Source: Planctomycetota bacterium (GTDB lineage: Bacteria > Planctomycetota > UBA1135 > JALUZX01). Taken from it: a stretch of 16,405 bases of DNA. Under the pieces are notes generated by a model. It had not been told where the DNA came from, searched no databases, and saw only the letters and a program-made list of their open reading frames with translations. The stretch lies in contig JALUZX010000830.1 in NCBI GenBank assembly GCA_027011425.1, positions 1-16,405 on the forward strand, written 5' to 3'. Of this stretch, positions 7,205 through 14,118 are shown piece after piece. The position numbers and the translations under genes are program-made. Position 1 is the first letter of the stretch, and the number at the start of each line of letters is the position of its first letter.

Positions 7205-10128
7205 CCCATGAGTTTGCTCTTGAGGTATTGGAAGATCCTCAAGAGATCCTGGCGCTGTTTTTCATGCTCCTTGAACCTTTTCTTCTTCTTTTCCGGGGAG
7301 AGGCGGTCGAAGAAGGCCTTTTCCTTGCCCTTGAGAAGGTAGGGGGCCGTCTTGACCCCTTCGAAGTCGTCGATGCTCATGGCCACCTTCAAGTAGGTCC
7401 GGGCCTCGTTGAACCACTTGGGCTCCTTGAGACCCGCCCTGTAGGCAAGGTAGGTGTATTCAGCCACGATGGCATACCATTGGAGAGAAAACTTGGATTC
7501 CGGGGCCTGGACGGTCTTGTAGAGGGTGGGCATGAGTTCCAGGGGAGGTTCCAGGGCCTTAAGCGGCTGGTTCAAGCCCAGGATCTCCTTGACACGAACG
7601 CCGTCCACCTCAAGCCAGCCGCCGTATTCGAAGACGCCGAGCCAGAGGACGGGCAAGGGCCACCGGCCCTTCTTGTAGGCTCCAAGAAGTTGTTCCACGA
7701 TGGGCTTGGCGCGGTTGAAGTCACCCATCTTCTGGAGGATCTCCGCCACCCTGGGCTTCACGAACTTCAGGATCTTCCCGGTGTACTTGGGGTTCTTCCC
7801 GTAAAATTTCTCCAGGAGGGCGTAAAGACTCAAGGCCTTTTCCTGGTCCCCCAGGTTCAAGGCGAAATTGAAAGATTCGTATAAAACCGCATACTGGGGA
7901 AGAGGGTTGCCCTTGATGTATTCGTCGGCGAAGGCCAGAGCCTCCTTGTATGCACTCTCCAGGGTTCCTTTCGGGAGATTCCTGGTCCTCTCGTATTTGC
8001 GGATCCTGTTGAGGTGGGCCCGGAAGATGTCAAGGGCCAGGTAGGGGATCAGCTTGGAGGTCTTTTTCGCGGCCTTCAGGTTCTTGTAGGCTTCCTGGGC
8101 CTTTCTCAACCGGCCCATGGCCGTATAGGCCACACCGGTGTAATACCATCCCTGCTCCACGAAACTCAGGTTGTAAGCATATGCCTTGGGCATGCGCTCG
8201 AAGATGCGGAGCACCTCCTTCCACTTGGAGGGATCGGGTTTGTTCGCCGGAGGCGGGGCGTCTCCCATGGCCTCCTTGTAGGCCATCAAGCCCAGGTGGT
8301 ACCAGGCCATTGGCTCCATGTTGGCACGGGCCATCGCCGCCCTTCCCTGGAGGTTCTGGTGGGCCGGGATGTATTTCTCCAGGTAGTCCTTGAGGATACG
8401 CTTGGCCGTGGCGTAATCCTTCTTCTCCATGTAGACCTTGGCCTTGGTGACCAGTGCTTTTTCGTAGTAGTCGGAGTTCTGCTTGATCAGGGCCAACTTG
8501 GCAAGCGCCTGGTCGTATTTTTTCTTGGCGAGGAGTTCCTTTGCGGCGTTCAAGTTGATGAAATCGGCGTTATTCGGTGCAAACTTCGAAACGATGTGGT
8601 TGGCATAGTCCTTGAGGGGTTGGATCATGTCCCTGGAATCGGCCGGGAGCCTGGTTTTGAAAACCCCCGCCACCTGCTGGCACCGTATGGCCAGGTCCGC
8701 GACCATGTTCTGGTAATTGGTGCTGGAATCTAGGTAGCCGAAAATCTCGCATCCAGTCCCAAAGGCGAAGCTCGCGTCGGCCAGGCGTCCCAGGTCGGTC
8801 AAGATGCGCCCCAGGAGCTTGTATGTCTTCAGCCCGTATTTGACCTTCTGTTCCGCCGTCTTCAAGTTGCGGAGGGTTTTTTTGACATTGGCAAGGGCCT
8901 TGAAAGGTGATCCCGAGCGGAAGCTTCCCTCGGCGGCCTTGTAGAGGAGGTCAGGGTCCAGGGCCACGGTGCTTTGCTGGGTTGTGAGAATGTAATCGAT
9001 GAGCTTCTGGGCCTCTGTGCGGATATAGGAAGTCCCCGCCAGGTCCGCCACCTCCTTGCACACATTCAAAGCCTTCCGGCGCATTGCGGGAACGCCGGAA
9101 GCGACCATGGCTTTTGCGTATTCCAGGCGGGCCAGAAGGCCGTAAGGCTTTGAGGGCTTGATGTCCCTCAGTTGGGACATCCTGGCGATCATTTCCTCGC
9201 CGGACTTCATGGCCTCGTCCGGCTTCTGGAGCTTGTTCAAAAGACGGATCTGGTTGTAGTAGGCCTCCTCCATCACCGTGACGAGGATAGGGACGATGTT
9301 GGGGTCGGGGGGGTTATCCTTGCTGGTGAGAGTATCCCAGATGCTGTCCTTCGTTCCGGCGAAGTCGCTCAGGGCGTCCTCCACGTTCCCTTCCATCTCG
9401 GAGCACTGGGCATAGAGGATGAGACAGTGGGCCCCGGCGGGGGTGTCGTCGCCTACTTCGTAGATGAAGTTTTCCAGGGTGCCTTTGGCCATCTCCAGGC
9501 GGGTCTTCCGCTGGGTCTCGTTCTGGGCCACCGTTGCCCAGGCCTTCTGGAGTTCGCCGAGATGCATCCAGGCCATGTAATAGGCGTTCCGGGCCTCACG
9601 GTCGGTTTTCCTGGCTTCCTCCAGGGCGCTCTTGGCGTCGTTGCAGGCCTTGATGGCTCCCCTGTAGATCTTGTCGGCCTTCAGGCGGAGTTCTTCCTTC
9701 TTTTGGGGATCCGTCGCTTCCTCGATGAGGGAAGAGATGACCTGTCCGTAATTCAGGGCCGCCTTGGCGTAGAGCATGCGGGCCTGGTTGGCGATGTCCT
9801 TCCCCTTGAACCGGCTCAGGACGTCCTCGATCTTGGATGTGGCTTGTTCGTAGAACTCGATCTTCTTTTCGACCTTCGGCATGGCCCGGGCGGCCTGGAT
9901 CAGAAGGTCGCATTTCTCCAGGTTGATCCTGTCGATGTCCTCGGGGGAAAGGTCCTTACGATTGAGGAGGTCCTCCAGGACTTGGTTGCCCAGGCCGACG
10001 AAGCCGAATTCAGAGGCCAATCCCTTGGCGAATTCGATCTCCCTGGCAATGGCCTTCTTCTGGGCCCGGGCGGAGGCGCCCGCCAGGAGGAGAACCCCGG
10101 CAAGTCCAAGGATCATGGTCCTTTTCAT
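7201..10128 (-). CDS. Large exported TPR-solenoid protein
   Basis: A 975-aa protein with a clean signal peptide (MKRTMILGLAGVLLLAG, predicted cleavage after ARA at residue 22; no lipobox) followed almost entirely by helical repeats. Recurrent signatures of the type ALAKLALIKQNSDYYEKALV, KAKVYMEKKDYATAKRILKD and GVAYTAMGRLRKAQEAYKNL mark TPR-like units across the chain, predicting a long solenoid. The C-terminal 60 residues are strongly Lys-rich. The start has AGGAAGGG 4 bases upstream. It follows liposecretin A after 85 bases and overlaps the next TPR gene by 4 bases. Its length suits bridging periplasmic components, but that is an inference; I recognise no catalytic motif and no named family beyond TPR. 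Confidence 0.82.
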   Translation of the reverse strand: MKRTMILGLAGVLLLAGASARAQKKAIAREIEFAKGLASEFGFVGLGNQVLEDLLNRKDLSPEDIDRINLEKCDLLIQAARAMPKVEKKIEFYEQATSKIEDVLSRFKGKDIANQARMLYAKAALNYGQVISSLIEEATDPQKKEELRLKADKIYRGAIKACNDAKSALEEARKTDREARNAYYMAWMHLGELQKAWATVAQNETQRKTRLEMAKGTLENFIYEVGDDTPAGAHCLILYAQCSEMEGNVEDALSDFAGTKDSIWDTLTSKDNPPDPNIVPILVTVMEEAYYNQIRLLNKLQKPDEAMKSGEEMIARMSQLRDIKPSKPYGLLARLEYAKAMVASGVPAMRRKALNVCKEVADLAGTSYIRTEAQKLIDYILTTQQSTVALDPDLLYKAAEGSFRSGSPFKALANVKKTLRNLKTAEQKVKYGLKTYKLLGRILTDLGRLADASFAFGTGCEIFGYLDSSTNYQNMVADLAIRCQQVAGVFKTRLPADSRDMIQPLKDYANHIVSKFAPNNADFINLNAAKELLAKKKYDQALAKLALIKQNSDYYEKALVTKAKVYMEKKDYATAKRILKDYLEKYIPAHQNLQGRAAMARANMEPMAWYHLGLMAYKEAMGDAPPPANKPDPSKWKEVLRIFERMPKAYAYNLSFVEQGWYYTGVAYTAMGRLRKAQEAYKNLKAAKKTSKLIPYLALDIFRAHLNRIRKYERTRNLPKGTLESAYKEALAFADEYIKGNPLPQYAVLYESFNFALNLGDQEKALSLYALLEKFYGKNPKYTGKILKFVKPRVAEILQKMGDFNRAKPIVEQLLGAYKKGRWPLPVLWLGVFEYGGWLEVDGVRVKEILGLNQPLKALEPPLELMPTLYKTVQAPESKFSLQWYAIVAEYTYLAYRAGLKEPKWFNEARTYLKVAMSIDDFEGVKTAPYLLKGKEKAFFDRLSPEKKKKRFKEHEKQRQDLLRIFQYLKSKLMG

Positions 10129-10179
10129 GGAACCCTTCCTCTTTTTCCCGATGATCTTCTAATCCTCTATTTCATGACG

Positions 10180-10203
10180 GGGGAGAGGAATAGACCTCTC
10201 CCC
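10180..10203 (-). other. Strong intercistronic hairpin after liposecretin A
   Basis: GGGGAGAGG (10180-10188) and CCTCTCCCC (10195-10203) form a perfect 9-base-pair stem with a six-base loop, 10 bases beyond the liposecretin A stop. The minus strand continues without a T-tract, so it is not a standard terminator. A stable 3' hairpin here could protect the liposecretin A message or cause partial termination and so raise it above downstream genes. Confidence 0.55.
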
Positions 10204-10213
10204 AGCCTTTCCG

Positions 10214-12829
10214 TCACTCCCCTTCCGTCAGGGTAGGCTCCATTTCGGGAGGAATCACGATGGAGGCCCGCAAGAGGATGATGATCTTCCTGTGGGACCT
10301 GTAGGTTCCCTTCCTGGAGAACAAGAAGGAAAGGATCGGCAGGTCCTGGAGGAAGGGAACTCCGGACCTGTAATCCTGCTTGTCAGAGATCTTCATTCCC
10401 CCCAGAAGCAGGGTCCCGCCGTCCGGGATGGTTACGGTGGTCCGGACCCTCTGGATCTGGAGCTTGGGTTGCTGGATGGTGATGGCCTGCCCCACGCCCA
10501 GGGTGGTGGTGTAGGTCGGGATGGGGAGGGTGAGTTGGGCCAGTGTGGGCCGCAACTCCATGGTGATGAAGCGGCGGTCGGCGCTCACCACGGGGTGGAC
10601 GTCCAGCACCACTCCATCGGAGACAACGGCCACGACCGGGTTGGCCACCGCCGCGGCCTGGGCGATCTCCACGTCGAAATCCTTCACGTAGGAGATCTGG
10701 TGGGTGAGGGTGATGTTGGCCCTCTGGGAGTTGAACACCAGAATATTCGGAGCGTTGATCTGCTCCACCCTCTCCCTCTTGGAAACGGCCCGGAGAATGG
10801 CCTCGATCTCGGTGTCGTCCAGGTAGGTATACTGGAGAGAAAGGCCTCCCGCATTGCTCATGTTGTCCCGCTTGGACCCCAAGGCCATGTCGAAGAGGTT
10901 CTCCGTCCGGCCCATGTAATCCCCGTCCCTGCCGTTGTCGTAGAAGATGCCGGGCTCGGTGCCCGTTCCCGAGGGGCCCGGGGTGGAAGGAGAGATTCCC
11001 GTTCCAAAATCGTCGAAACGGACCGAGGGGCGGGCCCTCTTCTTGGAGAGACCCTTGCCGGGAACGCCCCGGGATGCGTCGTCCCCCAGGCCCCTGAAAT
11101 CCACACCGATTTCCTCGAGGAACTTGTCCTCCACTTTGAGGAAGCGGGCCTCGATGTTCACAAGGATTCCGATGTTGATCCGAAGGTCCGAGAGCAGCTT
11201 CTTGATCCGGTCATGGACCTCCTTGGTGCAACGGGCGATGATCACGCCGTTTCCGTGGAGGGAGAGACTCGCCCCCGGCATTTCGAAGGCGTTGGGAATC
11301 CCGATGTTTTCGGTGATCGTGGTGATAAGGGTGTCCCCTTCCATCACTATGGGCTGGGCCTCGGGAATTTCAGGCTCGGGAGGAGAGGCCCCGGGGGGGG
11401 TGATGTAGATTTCGCGGCCCACGAAGTTCTGCAACTTGGCAACCAGGTCGCGGACTTCGTAGAACTTGGTGTAGATGCGGCCTACGTTCTCCTCGGCCGT
11501 GATGATCTGCACCACGCCGTCCTCCACCTTCCACCTGAGTGAGGGCCTGAGCCGGGTGATCAGGTTCAGGGCCTTGGCCACGGGCATCCTGGGAAAGTGG
11601 ACGTTGGTCAGGGTGGTTTCCTCCGGGTCCAGCTCCCGGACCTTGGGGCTGATGTAGAAGTTGACTTCCGTCACGGTCTGGAGATACCTGACCCAGGAAT
11701 CCACCTCGGCGTCCTGGAAGGAATACTCGGCCATGGTGGAGTTGAGCTTGTCCAGGACCGCCTGGTCCTCCACGGACACCTGGCTCTGCTCGACCTGGAA
11801 GGTCTCGATGGGTTTTCTCTTGAGAACGTCCCGCCAGTGGCGCTTGTCGAAGACCACGCTCTCCGTCTGGGGGATGTCGGCGTGCATCAGGTCGTCGAAG
11901 GTCCGGGCCCACTCCGTCTTCCATCGCCTTTCGTAGGTGACCTTGTTGTTCTCGTGCCGGGCGTCCTGGGTGACCTCAAGAAGTTTCCGCGCCGCCTGGT
12001 TCCCCGGGTCGATCTGGAGAAGGAGTTCCAGGTTCTTTGCGCAATCGTCGTACCTCTTGGCCATGAAGGCGATGTTCGCCTGCTCGAAGAGGCGGCGGAC
12101 TTTGTGGAGTTTCCTGATGGCCTGTTCCTGTTCTCTTTCCTTGAGCTTTTCCTTCGCCTGGGCGGCCAGGAGGGCGGCTTCCGCCTTCTTCCGGTCCTGG
12201 ACGGCCTTTTGAATGGCGGCTTTCTTGGCCAGGACTTTCTTTTCCAGGTCGCTGTTTTTCTGGATGTAGGGGTTGTAACGGATCGCCAGGAGAGCGTCCT
12301 CGCACCGCTGGATGGCCTCGTCGTAGTTCTTGTTGTTGAGCGCCAGGTCGGCCTTGATGAGGAGTTCTTCCACCATCATCCGGGTTTTCTGGATCCGCGC
12401 CTTGGCCTCGTCGGTGAAGCGCTTCTGGACCATCCCGGCCGCCTCGGGCCGCTCACCCAGGAGGGCCGCCATCTTCCTCACGAAGTCCCGGGCATCCTGG
12501 TTGTTGGGATCAACTTCCAAAGCCGAGGCGGCGAACTTCTTGGCCTGCTCGTAGTCTCCCAGGTCGAAGGCTGCCCGGGCCTGTTTCATGTAGGCCGTAG
12601 TGAGGAACCGCCGCTTCTCCTCGATGGTCTTCAACTGGGGCGGAATTCCTCCCTGCTGGTTCCCGGCCTGGGGAGAGGAGGTCTTCCCCGGGCCGGCGGC
12701 GTTGGCCTTCTTGGTGAGGGAAGGGGTCTGTCCCGTCTCTTCCACGGCGCCGGTTCCGCCGCAGGCGGCCAGCAGGATGGAAGTAAGGACTGCGAGAAGG
12801 GTGCAAGCGCCGAAGGTCGATTTCTTCAT
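10214..12829 (-). CDS. Liposecretin A: outer-membrane secretin-like lipoprotein with TPR-like N-terminal region
   Basis: An 871-aa secretin-superfamily protein and first gene of the operon. The start at 12829 gives a lipoprotein signal ending LLAAC, lipidation at Cys23; AGGAG is only one base from the ATG, but AAAGG lies 11 bases upstream. TPR-like and coiled helical regions occupy about 75-330 (for example ANIAFMAKRYDDCAKNLELL). An STN/N0-like module lies at about 375-445, ending DGVVQIITAEEN. A Pro-rich linker, an N-domain-like segment and the secretin core follow (about 550-860), with IPDGGTLLLGGMK near 802 and the end motif VPFLQDLPILSFLF. The core aligns closely with liposecretin B, sharing QISYVKDFDVE, AQAA, ELRPT and PIPT segments. 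The first ATG in this open frame (12994) would bury the signal peptide and is rejected. Confidence 0.88.
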   Translation of the reverse strand: MKKSTFGACTLLAVLTSILLAACGGTGAVEETGQTPSLTKKANAAGPGKTSSPQAGNQQGGIPPQLKTIEEKRRFLTTAYMKQARAAFDLGDYEQAKKFAASALEVDPNNQDARDFVRKMAALLGERPEAAGMVQKRFTDEAKARIQKTRMMVEELLIKADLALNNKNYDEAIQRCEDALLAIRYNPYIQKNSDLEKKVLAKKAAIQKAVQDRKKAEAALLAAQAKEKLKEREQEQAIRKLHKVRRLFEQANIAFMAKRYDDCAKNLELLLQIDPGNQAARKLLEVTQDARHENNKVTYERRWKTEWARTFDDLMHADIPQTESVVFDKRHWRDVLKRKPIETFQVEQSQVSVEDQAVLDKLNSTMAEYSFQDAEVDSWVRYLQTVTEVNFYISPKVRELDPEETTLTNVHFPRMPVAKALNLITRLRPSLRWKVEDGVVQIITAEENVGRIYTKFYEVRDLVAKLQNFVGREIYITPPGASPPEPEIPEAQPIVMEGDTLITTITENIGIPNAFEMPGASLSLHGNGVIIARCTKEVHDRIKKLLSDLRINIGILVNIEARFLKVEDKFLEEIGVDFRGLGDDASRGVPGKGLSKKRARPSVRFDDFGTGISPSTPGPSGTGTEPGIFYDNGRDGDYMGRTENLFDMALGSKRDNMSNAGGLSLQYTYLDDTEIEAILRAVSKRERVEQINAPNILVFNSQRANITLTHQISYVKDFDVEIAQAAAVANPVVAVVSDGVVLDVHPVVSADRRFITMELRPTLAQLTLPIPTYTTTLGVGQAITIQQPKLQIQRVRTTVTIPDGGTLLLGGMKISDKQDYRSGVPFLQDLPILSFLFSRKGTYRSHRKIIILLRASIVIPPEMEPTLTEGE

Positions 12830-13053
12830 GCTCCTACCAACCTTTTCCTTCGGGTCCAGGTCGCGACTGGGCGGAAGGATACAGGGTCCGGGAAGAAAGG
12901 CGATGGAAACCCGGGAAGGCGGATCTCCCCCGGGAGGCGAAAATTCCACCCCGGGGAAAGATAGATCCTTCCCTGGGGGAACCGATCCATCCATGTAGAA
13001 TGGAGGTTTCCTTCAAAGGCCAGGTTTCCAGGGCACCATCCTCCAATATCCTG

Positions 13054-13073
13054 CATCGCCGGCACATCGCCGG
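13054..13073. repeat. Tandem direct repeat CATCGCCGG
   Basis: CATCGCCGG occurs at 13054-13062 and 13065-13073, an 11-base period, which is about one helical turn. Such spacing suits binding of a regulator to one face of the DNA. The second copy overlaps the left arm of the inverted repeat at 13069-13116. No regulator gene is in the window. Confidence 0.4.
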
Positions 13074-13116
13074 TTTTTCTCTAGCCATGATCCCACCCTG
13101 GCTCGGGAAAACCGGC
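13069..13116. repeat. Nine-base inverted repeat in the operon leader
   Basis: GCCGGTTTT (13069-13077) and AAAACCGGC (13108-13116) are perfect inverted copies separated by 30 bases. They could be operator half-sites or the arms of a leader stem, about 240-290 bases before the liposecretin A start. The match is exact, but the function is a guess. Confidence 0.4.
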
Positions 13117-13277
13117 TTGGACCCATGCCGTCTCCGGGCTCAACGCGCTCCTTTGGCATAGAAGGGATGGGCCCAAGTGTAACAGCTTTTCGATACCCGT
13201 TTCCCCCAGGTTTCAGGCATGGGGGGCGGGTCTTGTTCCGCCGGTCTTCTCCGGAGTCCGGAGCGTGGAAGCCGAGA

Positions 13278-13306
13278 AAGTTAGCAGAGGGGGAGGGCCA
13301 AGTCAA
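13278..13306 (-). promoter_or_regulatory. Candidate sigma70-type promoter of the secretin/ExbBD operon
   Basis: On the minus strand TTGACT (13306-13301, five of six consensus bases) is followed after exactly 17 bases by TAACTT (13283-13278), which keeps the key TA and final T of the -10 box. It lies 45 bases past the uracil-DNA glycosylase stop and points at liposecretin A. It is the best match I found in the leader; the weak -10 box keeps confidence moderate. Confidence 0.4.
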
Positions 13307-13311
13307 CGAAT

Positions 13312-13333
13312 CCTTTGGCGCCGGCGCCCAAGG
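13312..13333. other. Palindrome just after the uracil-DNA glycosylase gene
   Basis: A perfect 12-base palindrome GGCGCCGGCGCC (13317-13328) is flanked by CCTT and AAGG with one mismatch per side, giving a 22-base dyad 18 bases beyond the glycosylase stop. As RNA it would fold around a CCGG loop. No T-tract follows, so it is at best a non-canonical terminator of the mtaB-glycosylase message, or a protein site beside the adjacent promoter candidate. Confidence 0.4.
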
Positions 13334-13350
13334 AATCCACCGGGGTCCCC

Positions 13351-14118
13351 TCATCCTTTCCCGGGAGGCAATCCCGCCAGGGCCATGGCTTTTTTAAGGT
13401 CCTCCCAGGCTCCCCTCTTGGCCGCAGGGTTCCTCAAGAGGTAGGAGGGATGCCATGTGACCACCAGGGGAATCCCCTGGAATCTCCGGGGCTTCCCCCG
13501 CAGCACGTTCAGGGGGAGCCTCGTGCGGAGAAGGGCGGAAGCGGCCACCCGGCCCAGGCAGATCAGAACCCTGGGCCGGACGATCTGGATCTGGCGCACC
13601 AAAAAGCCCCAGCAGGCTTCCACCTCGTCCGCCTCGGGGTCCCGGTTCCCCGGAGGCCGGCATTTCACTACGTTTGTGATGTAGACCCTGCTCCTGGGGA
13701 TCCCGATTCCCTTCTCGATCATGGCTGTGAGCAATTCCCCGGCAGGGCCAACGAAAGGTTTTCCTTGCTGGTCTTCCATGGCTTCGGGCCCTTCCCCGAT
13801 GAACATGAAGGGGGGCTCCAGGGGGCCTTCCCCGGGCACGGGCTTCCGCCGGACCTGTCCCAGCCGGCAGGCCCTGCAGGCCCGGATCTCCTCGTAGATG
13901 GCTTCCAAGCCCACAGGTTCTTCCCGAAAGGGAATCCCCGGGGGGGGAGCCAGAGCTTTCAGGTCCTCCAGGCTTTCTTTGGAAAGGAGAGGACATCCCT
14001 TCCCCAGGACCCGGGCCCATTCCTCCATGAATCTCTCCAGGGTCTCCATGGATCCCTGGGTCTCCTCTCCCTGCCCGGGCCGGGCCTCTTCCTTTGGGGC
14101 TGGTTCTCCCGCCTTCAT
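13351..14118 (-). CDS. Family 4 uracil-DNA glycosylase (iron-sulfur type)
   Basis: A 255-aa DNA-repair enzyme that removes uracil produced by cytosine deamination, starting base excision repair. Motif A is GEGPEAMED followed by QQGKPFVGPAGELL (108-130); TNVVKCRPPGNRDP (149-161) and the HPSYLLR loop with His223 complete the family 4 pattern. Cys81, Cys84, Cys153 and Cys169 match the four iron-sulfur ligands. The motif A residue normally Gly after Pro is Glu112 here. The N-terminal 60 residues are a poorly ordered extension. The start at 14118 overlaps the mtaB stop as ATGA, implying coupling; an ATG at 14049 is an alternative that would drop 23 low-complexity residues. A family 4 rather than family 5 assignment follows from GEGP in place of GLAPG. 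Confidence 0.93.
   Translation of the reverse strand: MKAGEPAPKEEARPGQGEETQGSMETLERFMEEWARVLGKGCPLLSKESLEDLKALAPPPGIPFREEPVGLEAIYEEIRACRACRLGQVRRKPVPGEGPLEPPFMFIGEGPEAMEDQQGKPFVGPAGELLTAMIEKGIGIPRSRVYITNVVKCRPPGNRDPEADEVEACWGFLVRQIQIVRPRVLICLGRVAASALLRTRLPLNVLRGKPRRFQGIPLVVTWHPSYLLRNPAAKRGAWEDLKKAMALAGLPPGKG

Larger units (their letters stand above)
12830..13350. promoter_or_regulatory. Long leader/intergenic region upstream of the secretin operon
   Basis: These 521 bases between the uracil-DNA glycosylase stop and liposecretin A hold no credible gene. They contain a sigma70-like promoter candidate (13278-13306), a palindrome (13312-13333), a tandem CATCGCCGG repeat (13054-13073) and a 9-base inverted repeat (13069-13116), plus several CCCGGG-rich segments between 12910 and 12980. 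If the promoter is real, the message has an untranslated leader of about 440 bases, long enough for leader-based control. No known riboswitch was recognised. Confidence 0.5.

Noticed and set aside
1255..12829. Type II secretion or type IV pilus locus
   Set aside because: Secretins are present, but no ATPase, platform protein, pseudopilin, prepilin peptidase or PilMNOP gene accompanies them.
10292..12964. Two long plus-strand open frames (416 and 455 codons) opposite liposecretin A
   Set aside because: Both are shadows of a well-supported secretin gene and show no domain.
13059..13078. CCGGC-ACATC-GCCGG stem followed by five T, a possible plus-strand terminator
   Set aside because: No plus-strand gene lies upstream for it to terminate; better explained as part of the repeat cluster in the minus-strand leader.
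13013..13354. 113-codon minus-strand frame in the operon leader, a possible leader peptide gene
   Set aside because: Trp/Pro/Arg-rich sequence without features, no convincing ribosome binding site, and it overlaps the promoter candidate.
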